Positions 21,970 through 31,834 of a stretch of 64,000 nt of DNA are shown here, in pieces. Made by a program: the position numbers and the translations under genes. The DNA comes from Cordilura impudica (Eukaryota > Arthropoda > Insecta > Diptera > Scathophagidae): contig OY821519.1 of NCBI GenBank assembly GCA_963682025.1, forward strand, positions 162,725,966 to 162,789,965, read 5' to 3'. The notes beneath the pieces are model-generated. The model ran no database searches. It was not told the DNA's origin and saw only the letters and a list, made by a program, of their open reading frames with translations. Positions within the stretch are counted from its first letter, which is position 1. Each line of letters starts with the position of its first letter.

Positions 21970-22309
21970 AGAGTTAGACCAACCGTGATAAGTGATAAAA
22001 AACGGAATATGAAAAAGAAAAACGCCCGGCAACAAAATTAAAAAAAAATGTGTATTAGAAACAAAAACTGAAACAAAAAAAAAAAAAAATGGTTTTTAAA
22101 AGCAAAAAAGAAATTACAATTTATAAAATTAAAACTCTGAGAAGTATTAACTAAAAATAAATTAACGTTTGATTAACCGTACTGTAATAAATATGTAGTG
22201 TTGTGGAATAAAATAAAAACCAAAATCACATAAAATTGTAACAACATTAATTCAAACTTTGCAAAAACAAATAACTAACTTCTACAATGTAGTGAATACA
22301 ACCATAAAC

Positions 22310-22600
22310 ATGACGTGGTGGAAGAAAATCTTATCCACAATACCGTTACTTGTTGCGGGTTATGAAGTGGGTAAATCCACTGAGGACAATAATAATAAAG
22401 AAGTAGTAGAAATACTACGTAATAATCTGCAAATTAACACTGATGAAAATACTACTACAATTAAAAGTGAAAACAAGAATTACATCGAAACATTGTCAAT
22501 CATCACAATAATAATAATGGCTATCATATATATAATAAAGATGATACTTAAAGTGGTAAATAAGAATAGAAACACCGTCAACCACCAACAACAAATATAA
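22310..22600 (+). CDS. Element B small membrane-protein ORF upstream of gag
   Basis: The ATG at 22310 opens a 96-residue protein starting MTWWKKILSTIPLLVAGYEV. It has an N-terminal hydrophobic stretch (residues 6-20), a polar middle rich in N, E, K and T, and a strongly hydrophobic segment of about 25 residues (IITIIIMAIIYIIKMI) followed by a basic tail (VVNKNRN). It is in the same place as the ORFs at 30921 and 40870 of related elements, which also carry one membrane segment and a basic tail, though sequence similarity to them is weak. Function is unknown; membrane targeting of element RNA or gag is only a guess. Confidence 0.6.
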   Translation: MTWWKKILSTIPLLVAGYEVGKSTEDNNNKEVVEILRNNLQINTDENTTTIKSENKNYIETLSIITIIIMAIIYIIKMILKVVNKNRNTVNHQQQI

Positions 22601-22971
22601 GGAGACACAGCATGACGCAACAACTAAACATCTGAAGAACCATAAGAAGATGAAAATGAAAGCTGCAAAGGAGAATGAAAAGATGCTATACGCAAGCAAC
22701 AAACATCAGAAGAGACAAACGTAAGCCTAGAAAGTAAGTTCTATATGTTAAGTAAATAATAAATAATTGAAAATAATTTTTTTTTTATATAATATAACAA
22801 AGAAAATTAAAATGAAAAAATAAAACTTATGAATTTAATACATTTAGGTCATTTTCTCTATAATGTCAAAAAATTAAACTGAAACTAGTCGGAGTTAAGA
22901 TTTAAATTTTATGTATATACAAAAAAAAAAAAAAAGAAATATAGCATGTAAAGAAAAGTTGATTAAAAATA

Positions 22972-24207
22972 ATGAAATGGGAAAATATTTTGGAAAGTTT
23001 AGAGCCATTAAAGATTAAATTTAGACAATCGTATAAGTGCATATATCAGAATAGGGCGATAAAACAGGAAACATTGAATAAACATATCCAAATTTTAATA
23101 GAAACTTTCAACACTATTAGGGCAACATTACACGGACAATACGACAGGTACTCAACACCTCACAAGGAGGAGGCCAATGCGATTTTTCATAAATTTAGGG
23201 ACCAATTGATCAAAGTCTTTCATAAACATAACGTTAACATTAAAGTCCCACTAAAGTTAAGCTGCGAGATAGATAAGGAAATCACAGAGACAGACGAAAG
23301 TGAGACAGAAGAAACCACGAATATAGAAGAAAACAGTAAGGAGACAAACGTAGAGATAAAGACGATAATCATGCCGCGAACCGAGGATGATGTCATGGAT
23401 AAGGCCACAAAAATTGTCCCAGTTTTTGATGGTAGCGTGGGCGAGCTACAAAGTTTCCTGGACGCATTGACATTAATAGACAGGATAAAGGAAACCCATG
23501 AGGTAATAGCAATAGACGTAATAAAAACCAAGTTGAAGGGACATGCAAGGAATATTATTACAAACGAAAACACCATACAGAAAATTAAAAATAAACTACA
23601 ATCATCGATACAAGGAGAGTCGTCAGAATTACTATGTTCAAAACTAATGAACATTAGACAACAATCAAAATCTGCTACCACCTATGCAGAGGAGATCCAG
23701 GAAATCGCAAAAAAACTAGGTGGTGCCTATTTAAGAGAAGGCTACCCACAGGATATTGCTGAGAAATTGATAAGGCAAAATGCGGCCATAGCCATTTCTA
23801 GAAACGCTGCAAGTGATGAAGTAAAACTCATCATCAAGACAGGAAACTTCATGACTCTTAATGAAGTCGTATCTAAATTCATAGAAGCCAGCACCGAAGC
23901 GTCCATTTCAAATTCTTCGGTATTTTATTTTAAGCGTCGTAGTTCGGTTAATCAGAACCACAGAAACAATGGAATTAATAACCGTGGGCGCGGACAAGAA
24001 AGGCGTAGAAACAATAATTACGGAAATTATAATAATAACCGTTACAATGGGCAACGCCAAGGTCAAAATCACCACAATGGAAATCAACAAAACCGTCAAC
24101 AAAACAGAGGACGTATAAGATTTACACAGGGGGTCTCGGAAAACGGGATTCCCCCCCAGACGCGGGGGGTTATCATCAGGATTAAATGGACACAAGGCAC
24201 ATATTAG
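22972..24207 (+). CDS. gag: Element B gag
   Basis: This 411-residue frame encodes the capsid precursor. The N-terminus (KWENILESLEPLKIKFRQSY) parallels that of element C gag (DWQAILDQ...). The middle is the capsid-like helical core with QSFLDALTLIDRI and TKLKGHARNII, blocks shared with element C. The C-terminus has no CCHC knuckle but a basic, asparagine-rich tail (RRRNNNYGNYNNNRYN, QQNRQQNRGRIR), as in mdg1-type gags, which may replace the knuckle in RNA binding. The frame is intact. The last residues after about 24130 differ from element C, and the protease frame starts a few bases after the stop. Confidence 0.88.
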   Translation: MKWENILESLEPLKIKFRQSYKCIYQNRAIKQETLNKHIQILIETFNTIRATLHGQYDRYSTPHKEEANAIFHKFRDQLIKVFHKHNVNIKVPLKLSCEIDKEITETDESETEETTNIEENSKETNVEIKTIIMPRTEDDVMDKATKIVPVFDGSVGELQSFLDALTLIDRIKETHEVIAIDVIKTKLKGHARNIITNENTIQKIKNKLQSSIQGESSELLCSKLMNIRQQSKSATTYAEEIQEIAKKLGGAYLREGYPQDIAEKLIRQNAAIAISRNAASDEVKLIIKTGNFMTLNEVVSKFIEASTEASISNSSVFYFKRRSSVNQNHRNNGINNRGRGQERRRNNNYGNYNNNRYNGQRQGQNHHNGNQQNRQQNRGRIRFTQGVSENGIPPQTRGVIIRIKWTQGTY

Positions 24208-24211
24208 ATAA

Positions 24212-24589
24212 GTGAGGAAAATATTCCACTTAAATCTCCATTTAAGTAGTTTTATTGAGATTCGGATATCACCTCATAATGATTTAACTACATTCCTTGT
24301 AGACACCGGAGCGGACATTTCACTAATTAAAATCGGTGCCCTTAACTCGTTAAAAATCAACACAAAAAACATTATACAAATATCTGGAATAGGAAAAGGA
24401 ATTATTGAATCACTCGGGGCAATTGAAATTGAATTAAAAGTAAGGGATTTTCTCATCCCACAAAAATTTCATGTAATTTGGGATGCGTTCCCAATTCCAT
24501 TTCAAGGTATCTTAGGTTTAGACTTCTTGAAAACATATAATGCGAGTATTCATATGGACAAGACGCAAACTCAAATTTACTCTCATTAA
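24212..24589 (+). pseudogene. pol: Element B protease region
   Basis: The frame encodes an aspartic protease with the active-site block FLVDTGADISLIK (24289-24327) and the flap-side GLDFLKTYN, as in Ty3/gypsy elements. It stops at 24589, and the spacer to RT (24590-24908) is in broken frames, with LPARAEVFRAI-like remnants comparable to 33480-33520 of element C. Confidence 0.82.
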
Positions 24590-24908
24590 GACCTTACAAT
24601 TTAAATTATCCCATAGATATCCCAATACTTGAAAGAATAGGTGACGATACAATAACATTACCAGCTCGCGCGGAAGTTTTCAGAGCCATTACTGTCGATA
24701 AAGTTTCTGATTTAGTCGTTCCAAGCCAATAGAAGATGGAGTATTTGTAGCTGGGTGCATAGTATCGAGAAACTTTCCATATGTACGAATTGTAAACACA
24801 AATTCTGAAAATAAGTATTTAAATAAAATATCATTAAAATATGAAAAACTGTCTGACTATGAAATTCTGAAAGCATCTGACGTTAATAATGAACGAAACA
24901 AAACAATT

Positions 24909-27317
24909 TTGGAGAAGTTAACACAAAATTTTCCTGAAATGATCAAAGATGAATTGACTAAATTATGTTCAAAGTATATCGATACCTTCGCCTTGGAAAG
25001 TGATAAGAAAAATAATAATAATTTTTATACACAAAATTTAAGAGCTTCAGATCACAATCCTGTATACATAAAAAATTATCGTACGCCACACTCACAGAAG
25101 GAGGAAATAACAAGACAAGTTAAAAAACTACGGCAGGACGGAATATTTGAACCATCAGCATCCAATTATAATAGTCCTATAATGCTTGTACCAAAGAAAT
25201 CGTTACCAAATAACCCTGACAGAAGATGGCGTTTAGTTATCGATTATAGGCAAATAAACAAAAAGTTAATAGCGGATAAATTTCCACTACCCAGAATTGA
25301 GGACATTTTAGACCAATTGGGAAGAGCAAAATTTTTCTGTTGCTTGGATTTAACCTCGGGATTTCATCAAATTGGATTGAATGAAAAATCAAGAAACATT
25401 ACTACCTTTTCAACGGAAAATGGTTCATATAGGTTCACCCGTTTACCATATGGTTCAAAAGTAGCCCCAAATTCCTTTCAGAGAATGATGAATCTGGCGT
25501 TTGCAGGTTTAGCACCTTCGAAAACTTTTATATATATGGATGATGTTATTGTCACAGGATGTTCAATAAAACACATGCTAAAAAACTTGGAAATTGTGTT
25601 CCAAAGATGCAGAGATTGTAATTTAAAATTACATCCAGACAAATGTACTTTTTTCAGATCCGAAGTGACATATCTGGGTCATAGATGTACTGATAAGGGT
25701 ATTTTGCCGGAAAAAAACAAATACGATGCAATTAGAAACTACCCCAGACCCACAAATGGCGATGAAGTTCGTCGTTTCGTAGCTTTCTGTAATTATTACA
25801 GACATTTTATATCGAATTTTGCATTTTATTCTGTACATTTAACTAGACTAACTAGAAAAAAAGAACCCTTCATATGGTCGGCTGACTGTGAGCAAGCATT
25901 TCAACATCTCAAGACAGCATTACTATCTCCACAAATTCTTCAATATCCGGATTTTGACAACACATTCTACATAACTACAGATGCAAGTAAAATAGCCAGC
26001 GGCGCAATATTATCACAGGAACGAGATGGGATACAGTTACCTGTAGCATATGCGTCACGTGCATTTACAAACGGAGAATCAAATAAAGCCCCAATAGAAC
26101 AAGAATTAATGGCAATACAATGGGCAATTAATCACTTTCGACCCTACATATATGGCAAAAAATTTATAGTACGTAGCGATCATAAACCATTAACATATTT
26201 ATATTCATTAAAAAACCCTTCTAGCAGATTGACCAGAATTCGATTGGAACTGGAAGAGTATGATTTTGTTAAAGAATACATAAAAGGTAAAGACAATTCA
26301 GGAGCGGACGCGCTGTCTCGAATCGCCTTCGATGATATTAAATCAATCCCTTCCATCAATACTGTTTGCAGGGTAACCACACGCGCACAATCACGAAATA
26401 CGACTAATGATAAAATTAATGAAGGAAATAATACAGTAATTAATAAAAAGCCTAATGTTTTCGAAACTATTGGCTTCGATTGCATAAAAAAGTGGGTTAA
26501 ACTTAAGTTGAATATTGACGGAAACACCCCAACCCTTCATTTTAAACGAGGTAAAAAAGTGCTAGCACCGAGAATTAATATACAGAACACTTTTGCTAAT
26601 GGAAATATTGATTTAGATTAATTTTTTCCAATTCTTGAAAAAGAAGCAATAAGTAGAAATTTAAATAAAATACAAATGAATTCGAATGATAACTTATTTA
26701 GACTCGTATCAATTGAAAAATTTAAACAAAAAGCTAATCAACATATACACAAATTACAAATAGCGCTAACACCCAAAATACAGATAATAACTAACAAAAA
26801 TGAACAAAAACATTTATTGAGAAAATTTCATGACAACCACCTTTTCGGAGAACACCCAGGAACAACTAGACTTCTTAAGAAACTTAGACAATTTTACTAT
26901 TGGAAAAATATCACTAAAGATGTGAGGCAATATGTAAAGAAATGTGTTCAATGTCAGATTAATAAGACCACGAAACACATAAAACCAAATATGATTATCA
27001 CCCCAACACCGCAAAAACCTTTTCAAACAGTAATAATAGATACAGTAGGACCACTTCCTATATCAGAAAACGGTAATCACTACATTGTCACTATAATATG
27101 TGATCTCACCAAATATCTAGTAGCAATACCAGTAATTAATAAAATCGCCAAAACCATAGCAAAGGCATTAGTGGAGAATTTTATATTAATTTATGGGCCT
27201 ATGGTAAAAATACTGAGCGATATGAGTACTGAGTACAACAATCAAATTCTTTCGGAACTTCTAACACTTCTAAGGATAGAAAGTCAACATCAGCCCCTTA
27301 CCACCATCAAACAGTAG
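24909..27317 (+). pseudogene. pol: Element B RT, RNase H and integrase N-terminal part
   Basis: The frame 24909-26621 encodes RT (SNYNSPIMLVPKK, RWRLVIDYRQIN, CCLDLTSGFHQI, YMDDVIVTG) and RNase H (ITTDASKIASGAILSQE, VRSDHKPLTYL, GADALSRI). An in-frame stop at 26619-26621 interrupts the connector; the same frame resumes at once and runs to 27317 with the integrase zinc region (HPGTTRLLKKLRQFYYWK, CVQCQINK), the first catalytic aspartate (IIDTVGPL) and the second (LSDMSTEYNN). A frameshift near 27285 ends it before the catalytic glutamate. The gene is defective but recent enough to be read throughout. Confidence 0.9.
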
Positions 27318-27835
27318 GAACAGTTGAAAGATCACATCGCACATTTAACGAATACATACGCTCATAAATTCACGCATCCCGAAACGATTGGGATGAATGG
27401 ATAAAATATTTTACGTATACTTTCAACACAACACCTTCAATGGTACATGGATACTGCCCATTTGAATTAATTTTTTCAAACGCACCAAATCAAAATCCAC
27501 TGATAACACACGACAAGGTAGACACCATATATAATTTTGACGATTATACCAAGGAGGTAAAATTCCGTCTACAAACTGCATTGAATATAGCGAAACAATT
27601 AATTGACAAAACGAAGACATACCAAAAGATTTTCTATGACAAGAACATCAACAATACTGACATTACACTAGGTCAGGAGATATTCATTAGGAATCACACG
27701 TCACACAAACTGGAACCAGTTTACAAAGGACCATTTAAAGTGATTGACATTGACGACAAGAATAATGTATTTGTAAAGATAAAAGGGAAAAGTCAAAAGG
27801 TTTATAAGAGAAATATTAAAATTTTTAGTAAATAA
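27318..27835 (+). pseudogene. pol: Element B integrase C-terminal part
   Basis: After the frameshift the catalytic-glutamate block (TVERSHRTFNEY) is readable near 27318-27360, followed by a stop, then the frame 27440-27835 with VHGYCPFELIF, GPFKVIDIDDKNNVFVKI (the GPY/F-type module) and the end KRNIKIFSK. It corresponds well to the end of element C pol. Confidence 0.88.
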
Positions 27836-28075
27836 CTTTTATAATTTTGTATATAGAGCTGGCCAGATATATATATAATTTTAATAATAATTTGTAGTAA
27901 GTTTTGGTTTAATTTTTCAAATTCATTGTAATCATGTTTAACAAATTTATTTATAAGGAAAATATTATATAAGAAAATTATAAAAAATGGAAAATTTAAA
28001 AAAATTATTAAATTATTAAATATTACTAAATATTATTAAATATTATTAAAAGAAGTATATTATATAGTATTGAAG

Positions 28076-28122
28076 AAAGATCTCATTGAAATCACTTGAT
28101 CACTGATTTCTATGGGATCTTT
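28076..28122 (+). promoter_or_regulatory. Element B hairpin directly before the polypurine tract
   Basis: The arms AAAGATCTCATTGAAATCA (28076-28094) and TGATTTCTATGGGATCTTT (28104-28122) pair over 17 base pairs plus one wobble with one mismatch and a 9-base loop. A similar-shaped hairpin with different sequence lies at the same place in element C (37379-37411). Confidence 0.75.
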
Positions 28123-28130
28123 CTCTTTAA

Positions 28131-28139
28131 AAGGGGAGG
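28131..28139 (+). promoter_or_regulatory. Polypurine tract of element B
   Basis: AAGGGGAGG directly before the 3' LTR start TGTAGTG; AAAAGGGGAGG including preceding purines. Confidence 0.8.
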
Positions 28140-28296
28140 TGTAGTGAAAATACCAACTTAATTAGTAATAATTAAACTCAATAGTTAATAGCAATGACCG
28201 ACAAATAATTTCAAATATTTAGTGCCAACGAACGATACATTTAAATACAAACATTTAATACCGTCGTTGGATCACCTTACGCATACCAGTGTCTAG
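28140..28296 (+). repeat. 3' LTR of element B, first part
   Basis: This is the beginning of the 3' LTR, cut at CTAG (28293-28296) by element D. The second part resumes at 38109. Confidence 0.9.
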
Positions 28297-28954
28297 TGTA
28301 GAGATCCACCAAATGAATTTCTGTTGCTAACAAAAAAAATTAAATTCAAAATAACATGTATGAAATATAAATCCAAAAAAAATTGATGGCGCACTTTATT
28401 GCTACTCGAATACAATGTTTAGCTCAAATACAATGTTTAGCCTTTAATTACCGAAAGTGAAAAATGACACTTTTCATGAAGGCCACTCATGGTTTCTTTT
28501 TTTTCAAGTTCAAGTATAAATTTTGTTTACACAATCTTCATTAATAAACACATTTTTTTTTATTTTTTTTGAACATATTTTTTTTTGTTTTACTTTTATT
28601 GATTTGATTTTATTTGAATATGATTTTTATTTTTATGTATGTATAAGTAAGTATTTAAAATTGTAAATTATAAAAACCAAAAACATTAAGTGCTGAATTA
28701 GCACAAAAATAGTATAAAATAAAGACCACTGTTGGAGAACTGAAAGATTGGTGCTCTGACAGTTGGTAGGCAAACTTGCCCTAACTTAAAAAAAACTTGT
28801 TTGATTTTAAAAGGATTAAACACTAAAACTGGTCGGCCGGTTTGCCCCAGAATTAGTTTGAAAACTTAACTATAACCAACATAAATTATACCATAAATAT
28901 ATTATATGACGATCCTGTAATAATAAAAAGTCCCTTCGACATATATATATTATA
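28297..28954 (+). repeat. Left LTR-like arm of element D
   Basis: It starts TGTAGAGATCC and ends ATATATATTATA, directly before a perfect primer-binding site. It contains a TATA-like AGTATAAAATAAAG near 28710 and, near 28905-28925, an internal degenerate copy of the LTR-end/primer-site junction (TTATATGACGATCCTGTAAT). Confidence 0.82.
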
Positions 28955-28972
28955 TGGCGATCCTGCCAGGAG
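28955..28972 (+). promoter_or_regulatory. 18-nt tRNA-Arg primer-binding site in element D
   Basis: TGGCGATCCTGCCAGGAG is the exact complement of the last 18 bases of fly tRNA-Arg(ACG) as I remember it. Homology to element-internal sequence stops exactly at base 18, and inverted LTR begins next. Plus-strand strong-stop DNA copies just this many tRNA bases. Confidence 0.8.
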
Positions 28973-29444
28973 TTTTAGTGTTTAATCCTTTTAAAATCAA
29001 ACAAGTTTTTTTAAGTAAGGGCAAGTTTGCCTACCAACTGTCAGAGCACCAATCTTTCAGTTCTCCAACAGTGGTCTTTATTTTATACTATTTTTGTGCT
29101 AATTCAGCATATAATATATTTATGTCGAAGGGACTTTTTATTATTACAGGATCGTCATATAATATATTTATGGTATAATTTATGTTGGTTATAGTTAAGT
29201 TTTCAAACTAATTCTGGAGCAAACCTGCCGACCAGTTTTAGTGTTTAATCCTTTTAAAATCAAACAAGTTTTTTTTAAGTTAGGGCAAGTTTGCCTACCA
29301 ACTGTCAGAGCACCAATCTTTCAGTTCTCCAACAGTGGTCTTTATTTTATACTATTTTTGTGCTAATTCAGCACTTAATGTTTTTGGTTTTTATAATTTA
29401 CAATTTTAAATACTTACTTATACATACATAAAAATAAAAATCAT

Positions 29445-29796
29445 TGTAGTGTGTTTGATAGGTCTTAGTTACCATACCTTCAGCACGGTAACTAAATGGT
29501 AACATTAAACCATTTTAATTAACGGCAACAATATCCACACACACCGAACTTTAGCGTGAGAAACATTTATTTCTCAAACTGCAATACAATACAGTTATGT
29601 TTAGTTTATTTAATTCACCTGTGTGGAAATCTGCTGTGCTTGCAGATTCCCACACACATTTAATTGTATTCTAGAGTAAGTTAGAATTTAAGTACAATTT
29701 GAAAAATTAATCAAAAAATAAACGTGAACAGAAACAGTCGCACAAGCGGCTGTTCAAAACGAAAATTAAAGTGTTTTAATATAAAAACATATAATA
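29445..29796 (+). repeat. 5' LTR of element C
   Basis: It starts TGTAGTGTGTTTG and ends CATATAATA. An inverted repeat TTAGTTACC (29465-29473) / GGTAACTAA (29487-29495) lies near its start. Confidence 0.94.
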
Positions 29797-29810
29797 TGGC
29801 GATCCTGCCA
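29797..29810 (+). promoter_or_regulatory. Primer-binding site of element C (tRNA-Arg)
   Basis: TGGCGATCCTGCCA follows the LTR at once and matches the 3' 14 bases of fly tRNA-Arg(ACG). Elements D and E use the same site. Confidence 0.85.
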
Positions 29811-30920
29811 ATTGTTTCTTAAAACGCCGTAAATGTATTGTGAGATTTGTTCAATCGAAATAATCAGAAGAAAAAATATAAACTACACCTTCAAGCAATA
29901 AAAAAAAAAAGTGATATTAAAGAAAAATTAAGAAAATTATTAAAATCTAAATAAAATAAGAGCAAAAAAAAAACATTGAAACATTATTTAGTGAACAAAA
30001 ATATAAACAGCATCCTTTATTTTGAAACATGGAAAAACAATTCTATAAAAACATAAATAAACTCAAAAATATGGAAACTTAACAGTGAGAATTAAATGCC
30101 TACAACAAAACCCATTTCTATTACATAAATTAAACGAAAAAAAAAAAAATAATTGAATCCCTGCTTGTTGATTAAGTGATAGCTGATAAAAATTAATGTT
30201 AAATACAAAATGAACTTCCTATTGCTAAAAATATATACAAAAATTAAATTAATAAAATAAGAAAGGAAGAGAAGAAATGAAAATCAATGTGGCCAAAGAA
30301 GCAAGAAACAGGTGTGGCCGATACACCTGCAACGTACAAGAGGAAGCGACAACAACAGCAACTATAACAGCAACATCAACATCAACAATAACAGCAGCTG
30401 CAACAATCCACAACACCAACAGCGATAAACATAAAACATCGTAAGCGTTATTAATATAAAATTTAAATATTTTAAATAATTAGATGCATTACAATTGTAA
30501 TCTTTTAAACATTTATATCGACCTTGAATATTTTATTAGATGTATACATATAAATATCGCACAATAATTATATATATAAAAGTCAGTTGGTAATAATACC
30601 TACATAGAATATTTATTTTAATACCATTTTGTTAATACAAAATAATCAATGGAAATATACTAAGAATATGTTATGAAAACATACTCTGATTTAAAATCAT
30701 ATATAATTTAATTTTATTCCAAATCGGAAAGCTCATCCACAGGATGAGCTATTTTTTTATATAATGTATATTTTAGAAAGTACCTCGACCATACAGTAAG
30801 GGAAAAGGATCTTAAATTCATTTTATTTTTATGGACAAATTGATTGTGTTTTGGGATATTCGGACATACCCTTTTGGATCAGTTTTATTTACTTAAATAG
30901 AGAAAATAATATATTTTATT
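29811..30920 (+). promoter_or_regulatory. Element C leader with CAACAG-rich stretch and a hairpin
   Basis: The 1.1-kb leader has no long ORF. At 30340-30430 it carries a CAA/CAG-rich stretch, as does the leader of element E at 40300-40450. It is followed by ATCGTAAGC at 30438, which resembles a 5' splice site. At 30730-30750 a perfect 9-bp stem AGCTCATCC/GGATGAGCT with loop ACA is followed by a T-run. Roles are not known. Confidence 0.5.
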
Positions 30921-31139
30921 ATGGGAAAGACCGAGTCGAAACTCGAAAAACCCAACGCTAATGTAATAACCAACGTTGAGGTTGTCGACCACACAAATCA
31001 ATTGGATTCCTTGTGGTACCTCACATTGTGTCTAGTATTGGTAAGCGTGGCCAATTTATTACTGAAATTATATGTGCTCCACAAAAGATCTCTCCGTAAG
31101 AGGTATATGAGCAGAGGCGACAACCTTGATAAGGTTTAG
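30921..31139 (+). CDS. Element C small membrane-protein ORF upstream of gag
   Basis: The 72-residue protein starts MGKTESKLEKPNANVITNVE. Glycine at position 2 and serine at 6 fit the N-myristoylation consensus. Residues about 32-52 (YLTLCLVLVSVANLLLKLYV) form one hydrophobic, membrane-spanning stretch, followed by a strongly basic KRSLRKRYMSR and the end NLDKV. The related ORF in element E (40870) shares MGK-x-x-S, PNANVI, the membrane stretch, LHK(K/R)SL(K/R)K and NLDK(I/V), so the protein is conserved between diverged copies and is likely real. Its function is unknown; possibilities are membrane anchoring of gag or cell-to-cell transmission without env. Confidence 0.75.
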   Translation: MGKTESKLEKPNANVITNVEVVDHTNQLDSLWYLTLCLVLVSVANLLLKLYVLHKRSLRKRYMSRGDNLDKV

Positions 31140-31834
31140 ACACGGCATTGCGAAAATCTCTAGGTAATTTTTTAATAAAGATATCCTGGGCAATATTTCG
31201 AACATATTAGAAATAACATTGAGTGACAGATCTTAATATATATGCTTTGAAATTTAAAATTTGGTATTGGTTTTAATTACCTGTTTTTGAGAATTGGCAT
31301 TAATTGCCAATATTATTGATAATTGAACATTGCGGCATATTGTGCCAGATAATTATTTATGAAAGGCAAAAATTTCATAATAATTTTATTGAATGAATTT
31401 GTTGGAATTAAAGTATAGTGAATGAATAAAATTATCTTTGGCATACAGTGCCATAGAATTACTATAGTGGAATTATTCACTTGAACAGATTTTTTTTTTC
31501 CCCTCTTCTCAAATTTTTTTTGGGGCATTAATTGCTAATATAGCAAAAATTTTATCGGATATACTCTTAAATACCTTACGATTTTTAAATGATTTTGGAA
31601 ATTCTTTGATTAGTATGCGAATATTTTGGCACGTAGTGATTTTGAATGTTTGGCATTACGGGCCAATACAATAAATTGACATTATATTTCTTTTTCAATG
31701 GGGAAATTTTAGTAACCTTTTATGACATTTCCCCATAGTCTCCCAAATTGTTTCAATTTTGATTTCTGACATAAACGCCCAATTTTCCCCTAGATAAATT
31801 GTCATAATTTTGGCTAAAGATTGACCCTGATTTT
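31140..31834 (+). other. Element C spacer between small ORF and gag
   Basis: AT-rich, no ORF on the plus strand. Short phrases such as GGCATTAATTGC, TGGCATACAGTGCCA and GGCATTACGGGCC recur and may form small hairpins. In element E the same place carries the two extra ORFs at 41132 and 41622. Confidence 0.45.

Noticed and set aside
28954..29178. 74-residue ORF in element D
   Set aside because: It runs through the primer site and inverted LTR sequence; not a gene.
30730..30760. Bacterial-type terminator (9-bp stem plus T-run)
   Set aside because: The setting is a eukaryotic retroelement leader; kept only as a structural RNA candidate.
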